From Bacteroides sp. (GTDB lineage: Bacteria > Bacteroidota > Bacteroidia > Bacteroidales > Bacteroidaceae): a stretch of 46,640 bases of DNA. This document shows positions 25,674 through 34,500 of this stretch, one piece after another. Under the pieces are notes generated by a model. It saw nothing but the letters and a program-made list of their open reading frames with translations, made no database searches and was not told the DNA's origin. The translations under genes were made by a program, and so were the position numbers. Location of the stretch: contig DXLM01000015.1 of NCBI GenBank assembly GCA_019414725.1, positions 1 to 46,640 of the forward strand, in the 5' to 3' direction. Numbering within the stretch: the stretch's first letter is position 1; each line of letters starts with the position of its first letter.

Positions 25674-25718
25674 AACGGCTACCCAAATCTGTGAAGACTT
25701 CAGGTAGCCGTTTCTTTA
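25674..25718. terminator. Bidirectional terminator between GH3 and HTCS2
   Basis: A perfect 10-bp stem (AACGGCTACC at 25674-25683, GGTAGCCGTT at 25703-25712) is followed on the plus strand by TTCTTT. It is preceded by AAAAAC, which gives a U tract on the minus strand. It lies just past the HTCS2 stop codon at 25719, so it can end both convergent transcripts. Confidence 0.8.
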
Positions 25719-28700
25719 TTATGAAATATCTTCCATTTCAGCTGATTCTGCTTCACTAGGCTCAGATCCGGCTTCCACCTGTTCCCGATTTGGTGAAACA
25801 TCCTTTCTTCGATATATTTGAGGTGTAACTCCATATTTATCTTTAAAGCAGCGGCTAAAGTAACGTGGAGAACTAAATCCCAAAATAGTAGATATATTGG
25901 CAATATTATATTCCGGATTATTTTTCAGTAATACAGCAGCCTTATGTAATCTAACAGTAAGAATCAAATCATTAGGAGTCTGCCCTGTTATTGCTTTTAA
26001 CTTAATAAATAATTTAGTTCGTGCAATACACATTTCCCGGGCAAAATCATTCATACTGAAATCGCTGTCACCAATATGCTTTTCAATTACTTGCATAGCC
26101 TGTTCCACAAATTTCATATCCAATGGATTGGTTGCAATCATCTGAAAATTATTCTGTGGTTGCTTACTGAATTTCTCCTGTAAAACAATACGGTTATTTA
26201 CCAAATTCTTACAACGGGCAAGTAATACGTTTATATCAAAAGGTTTAGTAATATAATCGTCTGCTCCAGTCTGAATACCCTCAAGCTTATATTCTATAGC
26301 AGTACATGCAGTAAGCAATACTACCGGAATATGGCATGTTTCGATATTTCTCTTTATTTCCCGGCAAAGCTCAATTCCTGTCATACCTTCCTCAAGCAGT
26401 ACATCGCTCAACACAATATCAGGCATGTGCTCCTTAACAGCATCCAATCCGTCTTTTCCGTTAGAAACAGCTATGACATGATAATAAGGAGTGAACAATT
26501 CTATAAGCATATCACGTAAAGCAATATCATCCTCTACCAGAACAATCTTAAATTTTTTCTCTACATCAGATTCTGACATTGACCGAGTTTCCTGCTCCAT
26601 TATTTCAATCTGCTGCATGTTTTCATGCGGTGTTCTTACAAAATCAGATTCTTTATTTTGACTGATTTCTTCTGGTTTAAAATGTGAATTACCCAAAGGA
26701 ATACTAAATGAAAATGTGGAGCCTTCATCGGGAACACTAATCACTCCAATAGTGCCATGGTGAAGTTCGACAATTCCTTTTGCTAAAGCAAGTCCGATAC
26801 CGGAACCTGCATTTTGGGAAGAGAGCGTCGCCGCCGTTTGATAAAAACGATTGAATATATTATTTTGCTCTTTTATGGGTATGCCACATCCATTATCAGC
26901 AACATCAACCACAACTTCATGTCCACGTTTAGCAACTGAAAGCGAGATTTCCCCTCCATTAGGAGTATACTTAAAAGCATTAGATAACAGATTATTAACG
27001 ACTTTTTGAAGTTGTTTTGCATCGTACCACACATTAATAACATCATTTGACTTATTAAACTTAAAATTAATGTTCCGTGTAGTAGCATATTCTTGGAATA
27101 GCAAATAAGTAGCATGCAGAAACTCAACAATATTATGCTCACTTACCTTTACTTTCATTTGTCCCTGCTCCTGCTTACGAAAATCAAGTAGTTCATTGAT
27201 CAACTCCTGAAGTTGTAAAGAGCTCTTATAAGTACGTAATATTTTATTATATACCATTGGAGCAATATTTTTAACCTGAAGCAACATCTCCATTTGTCCG
27301 ATTATAATCGTAAGCGGTGTACGGAATTCATGAGATATATTGGTGAAGAAACGTAATTTCGACTGGTTAAGCTCTTCTATGTCCTTAATATAATTACGCT
27401 CATACTTTAATTCAGTTTGCAGCTTCAATCTTTTATTATAAGTACGGACAATATAAGTTATAATTAATGAGGCAGAAATAACATAAAGTAGATATGCCCA
27501 CCATGTTTTATATAACGGAGGAAGTATTTTAATGTTAATACGATTACAAGCCTTCTCCTCTCCATCTTTTCCTACCGCTTTTACTACCAGCTGGTAATTT
27601 CCCGGCTCCAAATTAGTATAAGTAATTATACGTCCATTTCTCAAGGTTGTCCAACTATCAGAAAAATTCTCTAACCGATATACTATATTATCCTGATTAA
27701 ACGATGAATAATTAGTAATAGCATACTGAATGCTGAACATTGACTGAGAAGCATTAAAAGTTAATTGTTCCGTCTGTCGCAATGATTCTTTTAACAAGCC
27801 TGTTTCATCACCTATTTGGACTTGCTTGTCATTTATGAACAACTTGAATGGAAATATCTGATAAGATAGCGACTGCAACTCCAGCTGCTGAGGATAAAAA
27901 GTCAGCAAACCGTCCACTCCACCTATATACATACGCCCATCGGATGCACGGAAAATAGCATTCTGATTAATAGCAGAAAGAGGCAAACTTTTTCCTACAC
28001 TATAATTAGTAATTTGCTGAGTAGAAATATCCAGACACGACAATCCACGATCCGTAATTATAAACAACTTATCCGGTGTATCACTACATGCACCATATAC
28101 GCAATTGCTTAACAGTTCATGAGTAGCTTCGCTATAGTTAATGAAACTATCAGTTTCTTCCTGATAAAGATCCAAACCACTTTCCGCCGTACAGAGCCAT
28201 AACCTGTTACCCATATCCTCATAAATACAGTTTACACCATTACTACTCAAGCTATGTGGATTTTGCTTCTGGTTACTATATAACTTCAGACGTTTGGTTA
28301 CAAAATCATAAGCATATGCCCCCTTCTCAGCACCGGCAATCCACAATATACCTCGATGGTCAATACAAAGATCAAGTGCAAATGAAATAATATCGCCCTC
28401 CTGACCTTCCTTAAATAAAGGAATAAAGACTGCCGTTTCAGGATTAAACTGATAAACACCATCATGAGTAGCCAATAAAAGTAAATCTTTATAAGGTATG
28501 ATATCACATATTATATTCGATTTATGTGAAACCTGATCATGATAACTATAATGAGTAAAATGTCCCGAATTTATATCCAGCTTATTTAATCCTCCCAAAT
28601 GAGTTCCTATCCACAGGCAATTACGCTGCTTATCAAAAAATACTGTCTTTACATTATTTTGGGAAATACTATTTCCTCCTTCGTGATATCTATACCACGA

Positions 28701-29795
28701 AAACTGTCCGGTTCTGGTATCAAGTTTATTCAGTCCACCACCTTCCGTAGAAATCCAAATATTATGATTTATATCCTCCGCCATTACTCCAACGATAGGA
28801 ACACTCAAGCCAGCACCTTCATGCTCCGAGGCATTATAATGCCAATATATACTTTGAGAAGGATTAAAAAAATCGACACCTCCAAAGTAAGTTCCAATCC
28901 ATATATTCCCCTGATTATCACATAAAAGGCTCCATACAGAAGTAGACGAAGCAAGCATATTCCGCGATGTATTCGGATAAGAAATAAAATTATCCGTAAG
29001 AGGCATATATTTATTCAGTCCACGGAAAGTTCCAATCCAAATATCTCCTTGCTTATCCTCACAAATATCTCGTACATAGTTTGCACATAATCCATCTAAA
29101 GAGCTATAATGATGTAACCCATTCTCAGAAAAAAGATACAATCCATCATTCAACGTGCCAATCCAGTACCGTCCTTTGCTATCCTTGAATATTTTTATAA
29201 TTTCTTCATTATCGAACAATTGCCGAAGTTCTCTAGAATTTCTATCGTACAAATAACATCCTTCTTCTCTAGTACCTATAAACATAGAAGTTTTATCTAC
29301 ATAAAGGCAGGTAATTTGTACATCATGTGCAGGTAATGAATATACCTGGTTAAACCGATCCCCATCATAGACATACACTGAATTGCCAAGTGCAATAAAG
29401 AGCTGATCGTTATAATGCATTGCCGACACATTATTTTGAATCAGATTCAAAAAACGTTCGCTTTTTGGCTCAAAAGCAGAAATACCACGAATGGTAAGAA
29501 AATAAACCATTCCCTTCTCATCACCCGTTATATCTCTCACATAATTGCTGCAAATACTGTATTCGTCATTCTGGTCATGCTTAAATACAGATATTTCATG
29601 CCCATCATAAAGATTGACTCCATTACGTGTACCAATCCATATCAACCCCTTTGGATCTTGGTAGATAGACATCACCGAATAATGTGATAAATCTTCTGTT
29701 GTACTCAAATGACGAAAAATAATATCTTGAGCAACAACAGAAAGATTAAAACAATGTACAACAAGCAGTATTATTACATAAAAGAACCTCATCAT
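25719..29795 (-). CDS. Hybrid two-component system sensor/regulator of PUL2 (HTCS2)
   Basis: An HTCS of 1358 residues from the ATG at 29795; the seven residues upstream in frame are not needed. Residue numbers here count from an in-frame ATG at 29816. A signal/anchor (MMRFFYVIILLVVHCFNLSVVAQ) precedes two propellers of Reg_prop repeats (about 40-680; GLIWIGT, GNIWIGT), a Y_Y_Y domain (about 690-760), a membrane helix (about 772-795), HisKA with His829 in SHEFRTPLT, HATPase (NNLLSNAFKYTPNGG), a receiver with Asp1138, and an AraC-type HTH before an acidic tail. The loop after the phospho-acceptor reads SDVLLEEGMTG, one residue longer than HTCS1 and lacking the usual Pro. It is divergent from the GH88-led operon, its expected target; HTCSs in uronate PULs usually sense short oligosaccharides. 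Confidence 0.95.
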   Translation of the reverse strand: MMRFFYVIILLVVHCFNLSVVAQDIIFRHLSTTEDLSHYSVMSIYQDPKGLIWIGTRNGVNLYDGHEISVFKHDQNDEYSICSNYVRDITGDEKGMVYFLTIRGISAFEPKSERFLNLIQNNVSAMHYNDQLFIALGNSVYVYDGDRFNQVYSLPAHDVQITCLYVDKTSMFIGTREEGCYLYDRNSRELRQLFDNEEIIKIFKDSKGRYWIGTLNDGLYLFSENGLHHYSSLDGLCANYVRDICEDKQGDIWIGTFRGLNKYMPLTDNFISYPNTSRNMLASSTSVWSLLCDNQGNIWIGTYFGGVDFFNPSQSIYWHYNASEHEGAGLSVPIVGVMAEDINHNIWISTEGGGLNKLDTRTGQFSWYRYHEGGNSISQNNVKTVFFDKQRNCLWIGTHLGGLNKLDINSGHFTHYSYHDQVSHKSNIICDIIPYKDLLLLATHDGVYQFNPETAVFIPLFKEGQEGDIISFALDLCIDHRGILWIAGAEKGAYAYDFVTKRLKLYSNQKQNPHSLSSNGVNCIYEDMGNRLWLCTAESGLDLYQEETDSFINYSEATHELLSNCVYGACSDTPDKLFIITDRGLSCLDISTQQITNYSVGKSLPLSAINQNAIFRASDGRMYIGGVDGLLTFYPQQLELQSLSYQIFPFKLFINDKQVQIGDETGLLKESLRQTEQLTFNASQSMFSIQYAITNYSSFNQDNIVYRLENFSDSWTTLRNGRIITYTNLEPGNYQLVVKAVGKDGEEKACNRINIKILPPLYKTWWAYLLYVISASLIITYIVRTYNKRLKLQTELKYERNYIKDIEELNQSKLRFFTNISHEFRTPLTIIIGQMEMLLQVKNIAPMVYNKILRTYKSSLQLQELINELLDFRKQEQGQMKVKVSEHNIVEFLHATYLLFQEYATTRNINFKFNKSNDVINVWYDAKQLQKVVNNLLSNAFKYTPNGGEISLSVAKRGHEVVVDVADNGCGIPIKEQNNIFNRFYQTAATLSSQNAGSGIGLALAKGIVELHHGTIGVISVPDEGSTFSFSIPLGNSHFKPEEISQNKESDFVRTPHENMQQIEIMEQETRSMSESDVEKKFKIVLVEDDIALRDMLIELFTPYYHVIAVSNGKDGLDAVKEHMPDIVLSDVLLEEGMTGIELCREIKRNIETCHIPVVLLTACTAIEYKLEGIQTGADDYITKPFDINVLLARCKNLVNNRIVLQEKFSKQPQNNFQMIATNPLDMKFVEQAMQVIEKHIGDSDFSMNDFAREMCIARTKLFIKLKAITGQTPNDLILTVRLHKAAVLLKNNPEYNIANISTILGFSSPRYFSRCFKDKYGVTPQIYRRKDVSPNREQVEAGSEPSEAESAEMEDIS

Positions 29796-29834
29796 TTTAA
29801 ATCTACAATCAAACAATTGAACGACAAATCCTTA

Positions 29835-29842
29835 CAAATATA
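29835..29842 (-). promoter_or_regulatory. -7 box for HTCS2
   Basis: On the minus strand this is TATATTTG, identical to the box upstream of HTCS1 and flanked by the same AAG. It lies 39 bases before the HTCS2 ATG at 29795, which supports that start. Confidence 0.6.
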
Positions 29843-29891
29843 AGAATATTATATAAGGATAAGGAATAAGCTTAAAAAAATATGATAAAAT

Positions 29892-29924
29892 AGTCCATTT
29901 TTATACCTCATGAGTTCATTTTTC
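29892..29924. promoter_or_regulatory. Candidate HTCS2 operator: 21-bp spaced direct repeat
   Basis: AGTCCATTTTTA (29892-29903) and AGTTCATTTTTC (29913-29924) are direct repeats identical at 10 of 12 positions and start exactly 21 bp apart, two helical turns. This spacing suits AraC-family proteins, which bind direct half-sites on one DNA face. The repeat lies between the HTCS2 promoter and the GH88 promoter. It does not resemble the PUL1 repeat, as expected for a different regulator. Binding by HTCS2 is inferred. Confidence 0.45.
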
Positions 29925-29978
29925 AATCTTTCAAGGGAAACATACAATACTTAAACTTAATATGGACGTAATAGCCCA

Positions 29979-29992
29979 TACCTATATAGGTA
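29979..29992. promoter_or_regulatory. 14-bp perfect palindrome over the PUL2 promoter
   Basis: TACCTATATAGGTA is its own reverse complement. It ends 7 bases before the -7 box at 30000 and covers the place where a -33 element would be. It may be a site for a second, symmetric regulator or simply an A/T-rich melting region. Confidence 0.35.
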
Positions 29993-29999
29993 AGTAAAC

Positions 30000-30007
30000 T
30001 ATATTTG
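30000..30007 (+). promoter_or_regulatory. -7 box of the PUL2 operon
   Basis: TATATTTG is an exact TAnnTTTG match, with predicted initiation near 30013, about 30 bases upstream of the GH88 ATG at 30044. It shows that an upstream in-frame start at 30005 is not used. No -33 TTTG is visible, so an activator is probably needed. Confidence 0.6.
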
Positions 30008-30023
30008 CATCAACAAAAATCAT

Positions 30024-30034
30024 TAACCCTAATT
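30024..30034 (+). promoter_or_regulatory. Leader motif TAACCCTAATT before the GH88 gene
   Basis: Identical 11-mer, and identical distance to the ATG, as the copy before susC1 (17017-17027). It lies inside the predicted transcript, between the -7 box at 30000 and the start at 30044. Confidence 0.35.
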
Positions 30035-30043
30035 TTATTTAGT

Positions 30044-31264
30044 ATGAAGAACTTATTATTAGTAGCCAGTACAACTTTTGTTTCTTTAGGATTTGTTTTC
30101 CACAGTTGCAATACTGAAATAAAAAAAGCTGATATCATTGCCGACAATGTGGAGAATGCAGTTAAACAGTACACAATACAAACTGACATTATTGAGAAAA
30201 GCGGAAAAATACTCAATCCACGCACTATTAATACAAAAGGAGAAATACAATACATCCCTACCGATGATTGGTGCTCTGGCTTTTTTCCAGGAAGTATGTG
30301 GTACTTATATGCGCTTACAAATGACACAAAATGGGAAAAACTAGCAGAAAAATATACAGAAGATCTTGATTCCATACAATACTTGACTTGGCATCATGAT
30401 GTCGGCTTCATGATTGGCAGCAGTTATCTCAATGGTTATCTGCTAGGTAAAAAGGAATATAAAAATGTCATCGTACAGACAGCTAAATCACTTTCGACTC
30501 GTTTTCGCCCTACCGCCGGAGTCATCCAGTCATGGAACGTAGACCGCGGATGGCAGTCACAACGTGGATGGGAATGTCCGGTTATTATTGACAACATGAT
30601 GAATCTGGAACTACTGTTCGAAGCGACAACATTATCCGGCGATTCTACATTTTATAATATAGCAGTAGCTCATGCTAACACAACACTAAAGAATCATTTC
30701 CGTAAAGATAACAGTTGCTACCATGTGGTAGATTATGACCTTTCCAACGGTGAAGTACGAAAAAAACAAACTGCACAAGGTTATGCAGATGAGTCTGTAT
30801 GGGCTCGAGGACAAGCTTGGGCCATTTACGGTTACACCGTTTGTTACCGATATACACACGATACACGCTATTTGGAGCAAGCGCAAAAAGTATACAATTT
30901 TATCTTCAACAATCCTAAATTGCCTTCAGACCTTATACCTTATTGGGATTACGATGCACCTAATATACCTAATGAACCACGTGATGCTTCTGCTGCCGCT
31001 GTAACTGCTTCAGCACTATACGAACTTAGTACATATCTTTCTGACAAAAAATATAAAGAAACAGCCGATAAAATTGTTGAAAACCTTAGTACACCAGCAT
31101 ATCGAGCAGAAATAGGAACAAACGGAAACTTCATCTTAATGCATTCTGTAGGAAGTATTCCTCACGGACAGGAAATTGATGTTCCTCTGAATTATGCCGA
31201 TTACTACTTTCTTGAATGTTTGTTAAGAAAATCACGCTTAGAAAAAGGTAAGAGTATTAGATAA
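30044..31264 (+). CDS. GH88 unsaturated glucuronyl hydrolase (lipoprotein)
   Basis: Hydrolyses the 4,5-unsaturated uronic acid from the non-reducing end of lyase products by hydration of the double bond. From the ATG at 30044 it has 406 residues, with signal MKNLLLVASTTFVSLGFVFHSC (lipidated Cys22). The (alpha/alpha)6-barrel marks of GH88 are present: WHHDVGFMIGSSYLNGY with Asp119, CPVIIDNMMNLELLFEA with Asp183 (the pair corresponding to the two essential Asp residues of Bacillus UGL), GYADESVWARGQAWAIYGY, and WDYDAPNIPNEPRDASAAAV near the end. It leads the PUL2 operon, 25 bases before susC2. Its presence means the PUL substrate is cleaved by lyases. Confidence 0.93.
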   Translation: MKNLLLVASTTFVSLGFVFHSCNTEIKKADIIADNVENAVKQYTIQTDIIEKSGKILNPRTINTKGEIQYIPTDDWCSGFFPGSMWYLYALTNDTKWEKLAEKYTEDLDSIQYLTWHHDVGFMIGSSYLNGYLLGKKEYKNVIVQTAKSLSTRFRPTAGVIQSWNVDRGWQSQRGWECPVIIDNMMNLELLFEATTLSGDSTFYNIAVAHANTTLKNHFRKDNSCYHVVDYDLSNGEVRKKQTAQGYADESVWARGQAWAIYGYTVCYRYTHDTRYLEQAQKVYNFIFNNPKLPSDLIPYWDYDAPNIPNEPRDASAAAVTASALYELSTYLSDKKYKETADKIVENLSTPAYRAEIGTNGNFILMHSVGSIPHGQEIDVPLNYADYYFLECLLRKSRLEKGKSIR

Positions 31265-31289
31265 AAAATAAACTCCCAATAATATTATC

Positions 31290-34200
31290 ATGAACACACA
31301 TCATTCCTTTATTCGAGTAAAACGATTCATATCTCTACTGTTTTTGTCATTGATTTCTACGGCTCTGACATGGGGACAAATTACTGTAAAAGGAACAGTC
31401 ATAGACGAAACTCAATTCCCTGTAGCAGGAGCCAATGTACTAGTCAAAGGTGAAAATACCGGTGTAATAACTGATCTCGATGGAAATTTTAGTATTCAGG
31501 TTCCTAAGAAATCGTCTATATTGGTTTTCTCTTTTATCGGTTTTGCAACTCAGGAAGTTACTGTAGGCAATAAAACTCAGTTAAATATTGTCTTAAAAGA
31601 AGACGGAGTAATGCTTAATGAAGTGGTAGCCATCGGATATGCTACTGTAAAAAAGAGTGATCTCACCGGTTCTGTAGAGAAAGTTGACATGGAAGACTTG
31701 AATAAAACATCCAGTCTTTCATTCGACCAAGCATTGGGAGGACGAGTTGCAGGCGTACAGGTCGTGTCAAGTGACGGACAGCCCGGACAAACCTCTAATA
31801 TTGTTATCCGAGGAAGTAATACAATATCTGATGTTGCAGACGGAAATCCCCTTTACGTAATCGACGGATTCGCTACTGAAGATGCAAACGCCTCATCCAT
31901 CAACCCTAATGATATCGAATCTATTGATATTTTAAAAGATGCATCTGCTACAGCCATCTACGGTGCTCGCGGTGCTAACGGTGTAGTCATTATCACTACC
32001 AAACGAGGAAAAGAAAGCGCTCCACGTATTACTTATAACGGCTATATTGCATACCAAACTCGTCCTAAATTTCTTGAGTTACTCCAAGGTAGAGATTTTG
32101 TTGAACTACAACAAGAAATCTTGACAACTGATGAAATGAACAAAACATATTTTTCATACGATGAGGTTTTAGGGCGTTACCAAACTATAGAAGACTATGA
32201 TAATCGCCAGTCTACTAACTGGCAAGACCTGGTTTTCCAAGGAGCTCCTATGACAAGCCATTACGTTTCACTAACCGGCGGCTCTCAGAAAACAAAATAC
32301 AGTTCAAGTATTTCATATTACAACCAGCAAGGTACAATTATTGAGTCATCATATGAAAGCTTAAAAGCGAGACTTACACTCGACCAACAGATTTCCGAAA
32401 AAATCAAATTTGGAGCCAGTGTCAATTTTTCAAATAATACTTCTGTTGGTTCTGCTCCTTCACAAGGTGGAGGACAAAGTACACAGTATTTTCTTTATCA
32501 AGTATTAGCCTACCGCCCTTTGAAATACCGTTCATCTGATGATATTTACGCTATAATTGATGATAATGGTGGTACATATCCTTACAACCCCATTAAAACA
32601 ATTGAAAATACATATTCTACTATTCGCAACCGCCAGCTCAGTTTCAATAGTTATTTAAATTATAATATATTAAAGGATTTATTATTTAAAGTTACATTTT
32701 CGTATACATGGCGTCAAGACCAGACTAAAGAATATTACAATGCGGATACATATTATGGTGATCCACTTTATTCATCTAACGGAAGCAATGGAAGTTTCAG
32801 CTTCAAAGAATGGAACAGTTGGTCGAACGAATACACTTTAACTTATAAGAAAAAAACAAAAAAAAGTCATAATATCAATGCGATGCTAGGAGCATCAATA
32901 TCCAGCCAGTTAATCTCTGTTTTGGGATCTAAATCGGTAATGGTTCCTTGGGATTACATGGGAATATGGGGTATTGATGAAGGAACTCCCCTATCAATAA
33001 CATCCAATCAGGTGAAAAACAACCTATTGTCATTTTTCGTCCGTTTTAATTATGACTGGAAATCACGTTATCTGCTAACAGCAACAATGCGCGCAGATGG
33101 GTCTTCCAAGTTCATCAAAAACAAATGGGGATACTTTCCTTCTGCATCTGCTGCCTGGCGTATATCTGACGAGCCCTTTATGACACGTACTTCTTCATGG
33201 CTATCCAGTCTTAAACTACGCCTAGGATGGGGAGCTACCGGTAACAACATTACCCAAAATGCTTATCCGTCAAATTTATTGTATGCAAGCAACCAAAATT
33301 ATGCCTTTGGTAATGCAATGACTCCAGCCATCTATATTTCACAAATGGCTAATCGTGACTTAAAATGGGAAACAACATACCAAACTAATCTCGGAATTGA
33401 TTTTGGTTTATTCAACAACCGCATTAATGGTAGCATTGACCTCTATAATAAAGATACGAAAGATCTTCTACTCTATGCTGATGTTCCACCATCAATAGGT
33501 TTCACCCAAGTTCAGCAGAATATAGGAAGTATTAATAACAAAGGATTGGAAATCACTATCAATACAGTTAATTTGCCAGGTGGTGGAAACAAGTTGAAAT
33601 GGACAAGTAGCTTTAATATTTCTTTTAATAAGAATAAAATCACAGCTCTTTCTGACGGACAACTTAGTCGAAAAGCAGGTATCCGATACCCTAATATACC
33701 CGACTTATACATCTGTAAAGTAGGTGAACCTTTGTCTGAAATGTATGGCTACGTGTACGACGGAGTATATCAGTACAGTGACTTTGATGAGGTAGCTCCT
33801 AATGTATTTGTTTTAAAACCTGAAGTACCCAATAACACAAACGAACGTGCCAACATACGACCGGGAGATCCAAAGCTGAAAGACTTGAATGGAGATGGCA
33901 AAGTAACAGCAGAAGATCAGACTGTAATTGGACATGGTCTACCTATCCATACAGGTGGATTTACAAATAAGTTCGAATACAAAGGATTCGACTTGAGCAT
34001 CTTCCTGCAATGGTCATATGGCAATGATGTAATAAACTACAACCGTGTGAAACTTGAAAGTCTTGCAGAACGCCATATCAACCAACTCAGTTCTGTTAAA
34101 GATCATTGGACACCTCGTACACTCAACGAAGACGGGACCTATACAGAAGGTAATTATACCAACTATCTATGGGCAGTAAAACGCGGGCTAACTAATATAA

Positions 34201-34466
34201 ACACAAGCCGTGAAGTGGAAGATGCCTCATTCTTACGTCTGAAAAACATTCAATTAGGCTATAACTTTCCAACCAAACTGCTGAAATCAGCCCATTTATC
34301 TTCACTCCGTATTTATGTAGGAGCTGACAACCTGGTAACATGGACAAAATATACAGGATACGACCCAGAAGTATCTACCCGCAATTCATCAATGACACGA
34401 GGTTTCGATTATTCAGCATACCCTAGAGCTACAACGTTTACTTTTGGAGTAAACCTAGGTTTATAA
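31290..34466 (+). CDS. SusC-like TonB-dependent outer-membrane transporter (PUL2)
   Basis: A 1058-residue SusC-family protein, slightly longer than the PUL1 paralogue and clearly diverged from it. A signal peptide ends around TALTWGQ (residue 29). The carboxypeptidase-like domain (ITVKGTVIDETQFPVAGANVLVKGE) precedes the TonB-box region LNEVVAIGYATVKKSDLTGS, the plug (NPLYVIDGFATEDANASSI, IDILKDASATAIYGARGANGVVIITT) and the barrel, which ends in FTFGVNLGL. It lies between GH88 (25 bases) and susD (34 bases). It would import unsaturated oligosaccharides produced at the surface by the lyases. Confidence 0.95.
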   Translation: MNTHHSFIRVKRFISLLFLSLISTALTWGQITVKGTVIDETQFPVAGANVLVKGENTGVITDLDGNFSIQVPKKSSILVFSFIGFATQEVTVGNKTQLNIVLKEDGVMLNEVVAIGYATVKKSDLTGSVEKVDMEDLNKTSSLSFDQALGGRVAGVQVVSSDGQPGQTSNIVIRGSNTISDVADGNPLYVIDGFATEDANASSINPNDIESIDILKDASATAIYGARGANGVVIITTKRGKESAPRITYNGYIAYQTRPKFLELLQGRDFVELQQEILTTDEMNKTYFSYDEVLGRYQTIEDYDNRQSTNWQDLVFQGAPMTSHYVSLTGGSQKTKYSSSISYYNQQGTIIESSYESLKARLTLDQQISEKIKFGASVNFSNNTSVGSAPSQGGGQSTQYFLYQVLAYRPLKYRSSDDIYAIIDDNGGTYPYNPIKTIENTYSTIRNRQLSFNSYLNYNILKDLLFKVTFSYTWRQDQTKEYYNADTYYGDPLYSSNGSNGSFSFKEWNSWSNEYTLTYKKKTKKSHNINAMLGASISSQLISVLGSKSVMVPWDYMGIWGIDEGTPLSITSNQVKNNLLSFFVRFNYDWKSRYLLTATMRADGSSKFIKNKWGYFPSASAAWRISDEPFMTRTSSWLSSLKLRLGWGATGNNITQNAYPSNLLYASNQNYAFGNAMTPAIYISQMANRDLKWETTYQTNLGIDFGLFNNRINGSIDLYNKDTKDLLLYADVPPSIGFTQVQQNIGSINNKGLEITINTVNLPGGGNKLKWTSSFNISFNKNKITALSDGQLSRKAGIRYPNIPDLYICKVGEPLSEMYGYVYDGVYQYSDFDEVAPNVFVLKPEVPNNTNERANIRPGDPKLKDLNGDGKVTAEDQTVIGHGLPIHTGGFTNKFEYKGFDLSIFLQWSYGNDVINYNRVKLESLAERHINQLSSVKDHWTPRTLNEDGTYTEGNYTNYLWAVKRGLTNINTSREVEDASFLRLKNIQLGYNFPTKLLKSAHLSSLRIYVGADNLVTWTKYTGYDPEVSTRNSSMTRGFDYSAYPRATTFTFGVNLGL

Positions 34467-34500
34467 AAACATAGCTGTACAACAAAAAAACGAAAAGAAT

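Larger units (their letters stand above)
25334..25718. other. 385-bp intergenic region between PUL1 and PUL2
   Basis: No credible gene is present in either direction. The region holds a nested inverted repeat (25437-25520) and a bidirectional terminator (25674-25712), both listed separately. The remainder (25521-25670) is A/T-rich with no clear promoter box. It may contain a 3' UTR of the GH3 transcript or a small RNA. Confidence 0.6.

Noticed and set aside
30005..30043. Upstream start for the GH88 gene
   Set aside because: It overlaps the promoter box at 30000-30007, while the ATG at 30044 begins a clean lipoprotein signal peptide.
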